This document shows positions 1 through 5,895 of a stretch of 9,456 bases of DNA, in pieces; the stretch's first letter is position 1; every line of letters begins with the position of its first letter. The stretch spans positions 1 to 9,456 of the forward strand of contig DAOVQH010000075.1 of assembly GCA_030628755.1 (NCBI GenBank). Direction: 5' to 3'. Made by a program: the position numbers and the translations under genes. Origin of the DNA: Candidatus Cloacimonadota bacterium (GTDB lineage: Bacteria > Cloacimonadota > Cloacimonadia > Cloacimonadales > TCS61). The notes under the pieces were generated by a model that was given only the letters and a program-made list of their open reading frames with translations, was not told the DNA's origin and did not search any database.

Positions 1-2
1 AA

Positions 3-59
3 GGAAGACCAAAAGGACAAGAAATAAAGATTAAATTTAATTATTCAAAAAAAGATTGA
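3..59 (+). CDS. Possible C-terminal end of an upstream gene (partial)
   Basis: Frame 3 is open from the window edge and reads GRPKGQEIKIKFNYSKKD before a TGA at 57-59. The alternating polar and hydrophobic residues (EIKIKFNY) look like a terminal beta strand of a real protein. The other two forward frames also stop within about 35 bases, so the frame choice is a guess. No function can be assigned from 18 residues. No clear terminator follows. Confidence 0.25.
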   Translation, partial: GRPKGQEIKIKFNYSKKD

Positions 60-97
60 CATAAGAAAATTCTGAAATTAACAAAGAATGGAATATG

Positions 98-118
98 TAT
101 GAGACATATGTTGTCATA
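98..118. promoter_or_regulatory. Imperfect palindrome upstream of the toxin-antitoxin genes
   Basis: A central ACATATGT (104-111) is flanked by TATGA (98-102) and TCATA (114-118), with one unpaired base on the left and two on the right. Toxin-antitoxin operons are usually autorepressed through palindromic operators upstream of the antitoxin, so this could be such a site. It lies about 180 nt before the antitoxin start, which is far for an operator unless the promoter is also distant. The assignment is inference. Confidence 0.2.
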
Positions 119-142
119 TAAGTAGGATAAAAAGGAGTTTAT

Positions 143-229
143 ATGAAAAAAATAAATTTTCACATTTTTCGCTTGCCCCGTAAGGAGTATCGACCCCAGT
201 TATATAATAAATCAACCCCAGTTAAATAG
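143..229 (+). CDS. 28-codon mini-ORF with strong ribosome binding site
   Basis: An AAGGAG at 132-136 sits a good distance before ATG 143. The frame runs 28 codons (MKKINFHIFRLPRKEYRPQL...) to TAG at 227-229. The reading frame runs into the CCCC-containing repeat at 171-251, so the peptide's second half is repeat sequence. It could be a leader peptide, or the 5' stub of a gene truncated when the repeat arrived. No family is recognised, and translation is supported only by the ribosome binding site. Confidence 0.25.
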   Translation: MKKINFHIFRLPRKEYRPQLYNKSTPVK

Positions 230-251
230 AAGAAAGTTTAACGGGGCAGGC
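171..251. repeat. Repeat with two mutually exclusive inverted repeats
   Basis: The outer arms, 171-181 (GCTTGCCCCGT) and 241-251 (ACGGGGCAGGC), can form an 11-bp stem with one G-U pair. The inner arms are CCCC 216-219 plus TTAAA 222-226, pairing with TTTAA 237-241 plus GGGG 243-246. Both use the same GGGG, so only one can form at a time. The inner element recurs at 7732-7768 with a changed stem that still pairs. A further ACCCCAGTT occurs at 192-201. The block lies just upstream of the antitoxin ribosome binding site (AAGGAG, 291-296). Confidence 0.6.
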
Positions 252-301
252 GGGGTAAACTGTATCGGGGTGTATTTCGCGGGTAAAAAAAAGGAGATAA
301 A

Positions 302-535
302 ATGTTGAAAACTATACATACAAAGATAATAAATGGTCAATTGAGTATACCTTTTCATTTACCGGATAAAGGCATTTACGATGTTATAATCACTTACGAA
401 ATTCCCGATAAGGAGGTTAAACATAGTAAATTACGCGGTATATTTAAAGATAAACTTAAAGGATTGAATATTGAATTGGAACTAAAGAAAATGAGAAAAG
501 AAATAACGCAAAATATTGAAAAGAGATATAATTAA
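302..535 (+). CDS. Antitoxin of a VapBC-type toxin-antitoxin pair
   Basis: A 77-residue protein encoded 5 nt upstream of a PIN-domain toxin, the usual antitoxin-first order. Residues 1-35 look like beta strands (KIINGQLSIP, YDVIITYEI), as in small DNA-binding antitoxin N-termini. Residues 43-77 are charged and probably helical, starting with the LRGIFK stretch that resembles the toxin-wrapping tails of PIN antitoxins. The expected role is to bind and inhibit the toxin and to repress the operon. ATG 302 is chosen because AAGGAG at 291-296 lies 5 nt upstream. I cannot place it in a named family with certainty; DUF104/AF2212-like or another AbrB-like type are candidates. The role comes mainly from context and size. 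Confidence 0.7.
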   Translation: MLKTIHTKIINGQLSIPFHLPDKGIYDVIITYEIPDKEVKHSKLRGIFKDKLKGLNIELELKKMRKEITQNIEKRYN

Positions 536-540
536 TATTA

Positions 541-936
541 ATGAAATATAGCTATCTTGCCGATACTCAGGCTCTTATAAAATTTCTTGAAGGTAAAAAG
601 GTGATTAATAAAGAAATCGATGATATCTTCACTAAATTTGATAATAATGAAATTCTGATATTTTTGTCTGCAATCACATTAGTTGAAATTTTATATTTAG
701 AAGAAAGGAATAGAATTAACATTAATATTGAAGATATCGAGTCATTACAGAAACTAAATCCTAATTTGATTTTTATAGAACTTAATGTTGAAATAATTAA
801 GACAGCAAAGAAGATTACAGATATTAATGAATTGCACGACAGGTTAATTGCTGCTACTGCAAGATATTTAAAGATACCAATCCTGACAAATGATCCGATC
901 ATCCGGAAAAGTAAATTTGTAAAAAGTGTTAAGTAA
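541..936 (+). CDS. vapC: VapC-like PIN-domain ribonuclease toxin
   Basis: A 131-residue protein, the usual length for VapC toxins. PIN-domain nucleases use a cluster of acidic residues to bind Mg2+/Mn2+ and cut RNA, often tRNA or rRNA. The expected set is visible: D8 in LADTQALIKFL, E49 in SAITLVEIL, D100 in ELHDRLIAATA and D118 in PILTNDPII. The toxin therefore looks intact. It starts 5 nt after the antitoxin stop with only a weak purine stretch ahead of ATG 541, so translation is probably coupled to the antitoxin. The RNA target cannot be read from sequence. Both genes of the pair are more AT-rich than the metabolic genes downstream and are flanked by repeats, consistent with horizontal acquisition. 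Confidence 0.88.
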   Translation: MKYSYLADTQALIKFLEGKKVINKEIDDIFTKFDNNEILIFLSAITLVEILYLEERNRININIEDIESLQKLNPNLIFIELNVEIIKTAKKITDINELHDRLIAATARYLKIPILTNDPIIRKSKFVKSVK

Positions 937-995
937 AATTGAATGTTTATTAGTTTATTATTAATTGTTTAAATAATTACAGAATTGTTTTAATA

Positions 996-1022
996 TATAA
1001 TAAAATCGATATAAATCAGGAG
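996..1022 (+). promoter_or_regulatory. Candidate -10 box and ribosome binding site of the fumarase gene
   Basis: A consensus TATAAT lies at 996-1001 in the AT-rich 91-nt gap after vapC, and AGGAG at 1018-1022 is 5 nt before ATG 1028. No convincing -35 hexamer sits 16-18 nt upstream; TTGTTT copies at 965 and 985 are at the wrong spacing. The ribosome binding site is solid. The promoter is tentative, but this is the natural start point for the malate cluster. Confidence 0.3.
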
Positions 1023-1027
1023 CGATT

Positions 1028-1873
1028 ATGCGAGAAATTGATGTTAAAGAAATTATTCCAATTGTAAGAAAGCTTTGCATTGATGCGAGTATTTATATTG
1101 GAAAAGATGTAGTCGAAAAACTTAAGGAATTTCAGGAAAAGGAAGAATCTCCAATAGCAAAAGAGATAATATCAATCATATTTGAAAATCAAAGACTTGC
1201 AGTGGAAAAGCAAATGCCCTTGTGCCAGGATACTGGAGTTGCTGTTTTTTTCATAGAACTCGGTCAGGATGTTCACCTTGTTGGTGGTGATTTTTATGAA
1301 GCTATCAACGAGGGAGTTCGACAGGGTTACAAAGAAGGCTACTTGCGAAAATCAATGGTTGATGACCCGATAATTGAAAGAAAAAATACCAGAGATAATA
1401 CTCCAGCACTTATTTATTTGGATATCGTTCCCGGAGATGAGATAAAGATTACACTTGCAGCCAAAGGTGGTGGCTCGGAAAATATGAGCGAAGTTAAAAT
1501 GATGAAAGCAGCAGATGGAATTGAGGGAGTAATAGATTTTGTCGTTGATCGAGTTAAAAGGTCAGGTGGGAATCCATGTCCACCGATCATTGTTGGAGTC
1601 GGGTTGGGAGGTGATTTTGAACAAAGTGCTCTTTTAGCCAAAAAATCCCTTCTCCGTTCGTTAACCGAGAAAAATTCTGGTACCAAATGGGCAAAAGTTG
1701 AAGATGAGATTTTAGAAAGAGTCAATAATCTTGGAATCGGTCCGCAGGGATTGGGCGGAAGAACAACTGCTATTGCTGTGAATATCTTACATAAAGCCTG
1801 TCATATTGCTTGTATGCCTGTTGCTGTGAATATACAGTGTCATGTTCATAGACATAAAACTGCAGTGATATAA
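1028..1873 (+). CDS. fumA: Class I fumarate hydratase, alpha (iron-sulfur) subunit
   Basis: A 281-residue protein of the class I fumarase/tartrate dehydratase alpha family (PF05681), which hydrates fumarate to L-malate reversibly using an oxygen-sensitive [4Fe-4S] cluster. Three cysteines sit in the conserved contexts of the cluster ligands: C66 in LCQDTG, C184 in GGNPCPP and C271 in IQCHVHR. Other family signatures are AKGGGSENMS (145-154), GVGLGGDFE and the GPQGLGGRTTA stretch near 238-248. The length fits the stand-alone alpha subunit of two-gene enzymes rather than the roughly 500-residue fused form. The beta subunit gene follows after a 153-nt repeat-containing spacer. L-tartrate dehydratase alpha (TtdA) is the main alternative, but neighbouring MDH and malic enzyme favour fumarase. 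Start: ATG 1028 with AGGAG 5 nt upstream. Confidence 0.93.
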   Translation: MREIDVKEIIPIVRKLCIDASIYIGKDVVEKLKEFQEKEESPIAKEIISIIFENQRLAVEKQMPLCQDTGVAVFFIELGQDVHLVGGDFYEAINEGVRQGYKEGYLRKSMVDDPIIERKNTRDNTPALIYLDIVPGDEIKITLAAKGGGSENMSEVKMMKAADGIEGVIDFVVDRVKRSGGNPCPPIIVGVGLGGDFEQSALLAKKSLLRSLTEKNSGTKWAKVEDEILERVNNLGIGPQGLGGRTTAIAVNILHKACHIACMPVAVNIQCHVHRHKTAVI

Positions 1874-1897
1874 AAAATAGCTCACAGATATACACAG

Positions 1898-1954
1898 ATG
1901 GATACGGATAGGAAATTAAAAAGTGAAAGAAATGAATATTAAATCTGAATCCAT
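1898..1954. repeat. Imperfect hairpin repeat between the fumarase subunit genes
   Basis: The left arm ATGGATACGGAT (1898-1909) pairs with the right arm ATCTGAATCCAT (1943-1954) at 11 of 12 positions, one of them G-U, around a 33-nt loop. The flanks continue the same motif: CACAGAT at 1883-1889 and 1893-1899, and GATCCGTG at 1958-1965. The CACAGAT/CACGGAT-type wording resembles intergenic repeats I have seen in many uncultured bacterial genomes; that comparison is from memory. It separates two subunits of one enzyme. Confidence 0.5.
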
Positions 1955-1977
1955 GTTGATCCGTGAAAATCCGCTTG

Positions 1978-2004
1978 CCAAGCCATAGTCTTGACGACGG
2001 CTGG
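1978..2004. repeat. Short palindrome just before the fumarase beta gene
   Basis: CCA-A-GCC (1978-1984) pairs with GGC-TGG (1999-2004), and GTC (1988-1990) pairs with GAC (1993-1995) inside a 3x3 internal loop. It abuts the preceding hairpin repeat, so the spacer carries two adjacent palindromic elements. A TTG at 1991 within it is in frame with the beta gene, but the true start lies downstream at 2027. Confidence 0.4.
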
Positions 2005-2026
2005 TGAGCTAAAAAAAGGAGATAAA

Positions 2027-2581
2027 ATGCCAGGAACTAAATATTTACAAACTCCACTCAAAGATGATAATTTAAAAGAGCTTAAAATCGGTGACAAAGT
2101 CCTTATAACCGGAACTATCTATACTGCACGAGATGCAGCTCATAAAAGACTTGTTGACTTAATAGAAGCAGGCAAAGAACTTCCTTTTGATATTAAGGGG
2201 CAGATTATTTACTTTGTTGGTCCTTCTCCTGCCAGACCCGGTATGCCAATCGGCTCTGCAGGTCCCACAACCAGCTATAGGATGGATCCCTATTCTCCAA
2301 TTCTTCTGGATGCAGGTTTAAAAGGAATGATAGGAAAGGGACCCAGAAATAAAGAAGTTATTGACTCAATGATAAAAAATAAAGCTGTTTACTTAGCAGC
2401 AATCGGGGGTGCAGCAGTGGTGATGGCTCAATCCATTAAAGAAGCAAAAGTTATAGCTTATGAAGATCTCGGACCGGAAGCGATAAGAGAATTAAAAGTG
2501 GAAAACTTTCCCTGTATCGTTGCCAATAATATTTATGGAAATGATTTATTCGATGAAGGAGTGCGAAAATATAAAAAATAA
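2027..2581 (+). CDS. fumB: Class I fumarate hydratase, beta subunit
   Basis: A 184-residue protein of the fumarase C-terminal/beta family (PF05683), which completes the active site of the alpha subunit. Conserved signatures are TARDAAHKR (33-41), the GPTTSYRMD substrate loop (79-87), the MIGKGPRN stretch (101-108) and AYEDLGPEAIREL (144-155). The frame is open from a TTG at 1991. ATG 2027 is preferred because AAAGGAGAT lies just ahead of it (2016-2023) and the extra 12 codons would come from the palindromic repeat. Class I beta subunits are usually near this length. The C-terminus DLFDEGVRKYKK recurs as a remnant at 7689-7727. The symbol follows the two-subunit numbering, not the E. coli fumB isozyme; TtdB is the alternative. 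Confidence 0.92.
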   Translation: MPGTKYLQTPLKDDNLKELKIGDKVLITGTIYTARDAAHKRLVDLIEAGKELPFDIKGQIIYFVGPSPARPGMPIGSAGPTTSYRMDPYSPILLDAGLKGMIGKGPRNKEVIDSMIKNKAVYLAAIGGAAVVMAQSIKEAKVIAYEDLGPEAIRELKVENFPCIVANNIYGNDLFDEGVRKYKK

Positions 2582-2587
2582 TGAATA

Positions 2588-2628
2588 AAAATTCTCGTTC
2601 CCAAGTTGAACTTGGGAACGAGAATTTT
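2588..2628. repeat. Perfect 20-bp inverted repeat (hairpin) between fumB and the MDH pair
   Basis: Arms 2588-2607 and 2609-2628 are exact reverse complements around a single central G at 2608. The core is CTCGTTCCCAAG / CTTGGGAACGAG. As RNA it would form a strong stem of about 18 bp with a 5-nt tip. The T-run after it is short (TTTTGAATTT), so it could act as a weak intrinsic terminator, an mRNA-end stabiliser or a translation-modulating structure. It ends only 20 nt before the next ATG (2649), and that gene's AAGGAGG lies in between. The same core words occur in the larger hairpin at 7890-7969. Confidence 0.85.
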
Positions 2629-2648
2629 GAATTTATCAAGGAGGAATT

Positions 2649-3572
2649 ATGGAAAAAGTGTCAATCATCGGTAGTGGCAATGTGGGTGTCGCAGCAGCAT
2701 TCTATTTAGCGGAAAAGGGTGTCGCGAATATTATGCTCATAGATGTTTTAGAAGGAAAAGCTGAGGGAAGTGCTTTGGACCTTGCTGAAGCTTCACCCCT
2801 GCGAGGATATGATATTAAAATAGAAGGATCTTCTCATATTGAAGATATTGCAGGTTCGAAGGTTGTTGTTATAACAGCAGGCAAGGTAAGAAAACCAAAT
2901 ACATTACGCCTTGAATTACTGGAAGATAATATGAAAATTGTTGATCCGATAATCGAAAACATCAAAAAGTATGCCCCGGATTCGGTTGTTATTGTTTTAT
3001 CCGAACCTGTAACAGCCTTAACCTATTACACATGGAAAAAAACCGGATTTGACAGAATGAAAGTAATTGGAGTTGCAGGTAAACTTGATGTAACCAGAGT
3101 TTGTGAATATACTGCTCAAGAACTTAATGTTACACCTGTTGAAGTAAGTGCTCTTGTTCTGGGAGGTCATCATAAATTTATGGTTATTCCTCCGGAGTTT
3201 ATTAGAGTTTGTGGAATACCGATTACAGAATTGCTTCCTAAGGAAAAAATTGATAAAATAATATCTGATGCCAGGGAAGCAGGAACAACGATATTATCTT
3301 TATTAAAGAAACAAACATCTATGTATTCTCCTGGAGCAGCGATTTCAGAAACAGTTGGTGCAATTATAAATGATACGAGAGCAATACTTTGTGTTCCTAC
3401 TTGCCTTGATGGTGAGTATGGTTTTAAAAATACTTGTTTGGGTGTACCAGTTCAACTTGGAAAAAATGGTGTTGAAAAAATCATCGAACTTGAACTGTCT
3501 CTACCTATAAGAGAAGAACTGCAGGCATCAGCGGATGTAATCAATAAAACCATTGAATCAATGGGAATTTAG
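2649..3572 (+). CDS. Divergent malate dehydrogenase paralogue, altered active site
   Basis: A 307-residue member of the LDH/MDH family (PF00056/PF02866). My hand alignment gives about 149 of 307 positions identical to the MDH immediately downstream, so the pair is an old tandem duplication. The NAD-binding GSGNVG (8-13) and D32 are intact. So are the substrate arginines R81, R87 and R150 and the catalytic D147/H174 pair. However, the conserved TNP asparagine of the active-site loop is Glu (SEP, E119). The loop PGMSR is PNTLR, and the GGHGD motif after the catalytic His is GGHHK. These are exactly the positions that contact substrate or nicotinamide. It may use another 2-oxo/2-hydroxy acid, or be a non-catalytic partner of the true MDH. 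AAGGAGG at 2638-2644 supports ATG 2649. Confidence 0.85.
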   Translation: MEKVSIIGSGNVGVAAAFYLAEKGVANIMLIDVLEGKAEGSALDLAEASPLRGYDIKIEGSSHIEDIAGSKVVVITAGKVRKPNTLRLELLEDNMKIVDPIIENIKKYAPDSVVIVLSEPVTALTYYTWKKTGFDRMKVIGVAGKLDVTRVCEYTAQELNVTPVEVSALVLGGHHKFMVIPPEFIRVCGIPITELLPKEKIDKIISDAREAGTTILSLLKKQTSMYSPGAAISETVGAIINDTRAILCVPTCLDGEYGFKNTCLGVPVQLGKNGVEKIIELELSLPIREELQASADVINKTIESMGI

Positions 3573-3581
3573 GAGGTCATC

Positions 3582-4514
3582 ATGAAAGTTAGTATAATTG
3601 GAAGTGGGAACGTTGGTGTGGCAACAGCTTTATATCTTGTTGAAAAGAGAGTTGCTAATATAGTTTTAATCGACATTGTCAAAGGATGGGCAGAAGGTAA
3701 AGCTTTGGATATTGTGAATGCATCTCCGATAAGAAAATACGATGTGTCTATCAATGGATATTCCGATATATCAAAGATAAAAGATTCTGATGTTGTAGTA
3801 GTTACAGCAGGTAAACCGAGATTACCCGGTATGTCCCGGGAAGATTTGCTTCGTGATAATGTAAAAATAATGAAAAGTGTATCAGAGGATATTGCAAAAT
3901 ATGCTCCTAATGCTATTTTAATTACAGTTACAAATCCACTTGATATTTTAGCTTATGTTGCCTTAAAAGTAACAGGGTTCGCTTTGAAAAGAGTGATTGG
4001 AATGGCAGGAATTTTGGATTCCTCAAGATTCCGCTACTTCATAGCTGATGAACTTGGAGTAAGCCCGCTAAATGTAACAGCACTCGTACTCGGTGGTCAT
4101 GGAGATTTAATGGTTCCGTTACCAAGATATTCGACTGTTCATGGTATTCCGGTTTCTGAATTATTACCAAAAGCAAAAATAGACAAATTAATAGAACGTA
4201 CCAGAAAAGCTGGAGGAGAAATAGTTTCCTACCTTAAGACTGGAAGTGCATACTGGTCACCCGGAAGCTCTGCTGCTGAAATGGTGGAATGCGTTATTCG
4301 TAATAAAAATAGGATTATACCCTGCTCTGCATATTTGAGAGGAGAGTATGGAATTGATGGTCTATTTGCAGGAGTACCTATAAAAATTGGACGAAATGGA
4401 GTTGAACAAATAATCGAACTTTCACTTACCACTGAAGAGAAACAAGCATTACACCTTTCTGCTGAAAAAGTAAGAGAAGTTATTGAAAAAATAGAGTCAG
4501 AAAACCTGATCTAA
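3582..4514 (+). CDS. mdh: Malate dehydrogenase (LDH-like type)
   Basis: A 310-residue NAD-dependent dehydrogenase interconverting L-malate and oxaloacetate. It carries the full canonical set: GSGNVG (7-12), D31 for the NAD ribose, and R80 and R86 in KPRLPGMSR. Arg at the R80 position marks malate rather than lactate preference. It also has N118 in TNPLD, D146 and R149 in ILDSSRFR, and H173 in GGHGD. Length and motifs match the LDH-like MDH group of many bacteria. AGGAGG at 3571-3576 overlaps the stop codon of the upstream paralogue, 9 nt before this start, so the two are co-translated. The stop overlaps the next start as TAATG. This is the normal housekeeping enzyme of the cluster; the paralogue upstream is the odd one. 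Confidence 0.95.
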   Translation: MKVSIIGSGNVGVATALYLVEKRVANIVLIDIVKGWAEGKALDIVNASPIRKYDVSINGYSDISKIKDSDVVVVTAGKPRLPGMSREDLLRDNVKIMKSVSEDIAKYAPNAILITVTNPLDILAYVALKVTGFALKRVIGMAGILDSSRFRYFIADELGVSPLNVTALVLGGHGDLMVPLPRYSTVHGIPVSELLPKAKIDKLIERTRKAGGEIVSYLKTGSAYWSPGSSAAEMVECVIRNKNRIIPCSAYLRGEYGIDGLFAGVPIKIGRNGVEQIIELSLTTEEKQALHLSAEKVREVIEKIESENLI

Positions 4515-5851
4515 TGGAGTTACAAATTCCTTATTGGGGAGAGGAATTAACAATAAATCTCCCCATAGAAAATATTGGTGAAATAGTATATCCAAATACA
4601 GTTGAAATCCGACCTGAAAAAGAAGTCCTCTTTGATGCAATCAATAACCCACTTGACTTCAAGAGTTTCGATGATTTCATAAAGGGTAATGAACCTATTC
4701 TCTTTATTATAAATGATGCTACCAGACCTACTCCAAATGCGAGAATAATAGACCTGCTCTGGGATAAAATTAAAAAAAAAGATATAAAATTTCTAATTGC
4801 TACAGGTGCTCATCGAGCACCAAGCAAAGATGAATACCTCGAACTTTTCGGAAATCATTATCATGAATTAGAAAAGAAAATATTTTCTCACGATTCTGAA
4901 AATGAAGAGGAAAATGTCTTTATAGGTAAAACTCAAAATGGTACGGAAGTCTATTTTAACAAGCTGGTAGTTGGAGCTAAAAAGATAGCTTATATCACTT
5001 CAGTTGAACCTCATTATTTTGCTGGTTATACAGGTGGAGCAAAATCCTTCTTACCCGGGATTGCCGGATATAAAACAATTGAACAAAATCATGAACTAGC
5101 GTTGAAAGCAACTGCAAAAGCTCTCATAACCGAAGGGAATCCGGTTAGAGAAGACATAAAAGAAGCTTACGATGTTATCGTCAAAGGTAAACAAATATTT
5201 TCAATTCAAACTGTTTTGAACAAAGACCATAAAATATATTACTGCATCTGTGGAGAAACACACAAGGCTTTCAAATTGGCATGCGAAAAAGCTAAAGATG
5301 TGTTCTCTGTAGAAATCAGAGATAGAGCGGATATTGTGGTAGCTGTTGCACCTTATCCAATGGACATCGACCTTTATCAATCGCAGAAAGCAATAGATAA
5401 CAGCAAACTTGCTTTGAATCCGAATGGAATTCTTATTTTAGTATCAAGTTGCAGGAAAGGTGTAGGAGGAGAAAGTTTCATTAAATTATTAAGTGAAGCC
5501 AGAAATCCTGATGAAGTTTTTGGTAAAATCGAAAAAGGTTATAAACTGGGTTATCACAAAGCAGCTAAAATGGCAGAAATCATGAAATGGGCATCCTTAT
5601 GGGCATACACAAAACTTGAACCAGAATTGTTAAATAAAATTTTCATTAAAGGATACACCGATTTACAGGAAGCTCTGGATGATACTTTAAAAGAGAAAGG
5701 TAATGAGAAAATACTTTTTATGATGGATGCCAGCTTAACTGTTCCTAGAATAGCTCCACGGATATTGCATAAGAGAAAATTTATTCATGGACCTACTGTA
5801 GATAAAAAAACTAAGGCTCTTATTAAGCTCGATGATTTGTTTGTTGATTAA
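4514..5851 (+). CDS. larA: LarA-family nickel-dependent 2-hydroxyacid racemase (likely malate racemase)
   Basis: A 445-residue LarA homologue (PF09861/DUF2088 N-terminal domain). LarA enzymes racemise or epimerise alpha-hydroxyacids using a nickel-pincer nucleotide (NPN) cofactor. Visible signatures are DATRPTP (68-74, R71), ATGAHR (96-101, H100), H126-D127, PHYFAGYTGGAKSFLPG (166-182) and QNH (H193). The spacing H167-K177-H193 (10 and 16) equals that of L. plantarum LarA H174-K184-H200. There K184 tethers the cofactor, H200 binds nickel and H174 is an acid/base residue. Q289 and K292 fit the substrate-region Q295 and K298. The start overlaps the mdh stop by one base, with no clear Shine-Dalgarno sequence, implying translational coupling. 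That context, with fumarase and malic enzyme, points to malate as substrate. Lactate or another hydroxyacid remains possible. The cofactor genes larB/C/E are not in the window. Confidence 0.88.
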   Translation: MELQIPYWGEELTINLPIENIGEIVYPNTVEIRPEKEVLFDAINNPLDFKSFDDFIKGNEPILFIINDATRPTPNARIIDLLWDKIKKKDIKFLIATGAHRAPSKDEYLELFGNHYHELEKKIFSHDSENEEENVFIGKTQNGTEVYFNKLVVGAKKIAYITSVEPHYFAGYTGGAKSFLPGIAGYKTIEQNHELALKATAKALITEGNPVREDIKEAYDVIVKGKQIFSIQTVLNKDHKIYYCICGETHKAFKLACEKAKDVFSVEIRDRADIVVAVAPYPMDIDLYQSQKAIDNSKLALNPNGILILVSSCRKGVGGESFIKLLSEARNPDEVFGKIEKGYKLGYHKAAKMAEIMKWASLWAYTKLEPELLNKIFIKGYTDLQEALDDTLKEKGNEKILFMMDASLTVPRIAPRILHKRKFIHGPTVDKKTKALIKLDDLFVD

Positions 5852-5895
5852 CCTATTACTGTTCTTTGTAAAATAAAAAAATATTAGGAGTTCAA

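Noticed and set aside
56..84. TTGACA at 56-61 as a sigma-70 -35 box for the toxin-antitoxin operon
   Set aside because: The hexamer is perfect, but the bases 16-18 nt downstream (around TTAACAA) are a poor -10, and the start codon is 240 nt away.
567..902. Long open frame on the minus strand across the toxin gene
   Set aside because: It lies entirely opposite the PIN-domain gene, shows no recognisable motif, and is explained by AT-rich coding bias.
1991..2026. TTG 1991 as the start of fumarase beta
   Set aside because: It would add 12 residues encoded by a palindromic repeat and lacks a suitable ribosome binding site. ATG 2027 has an AGGAG-type site at the right distance.
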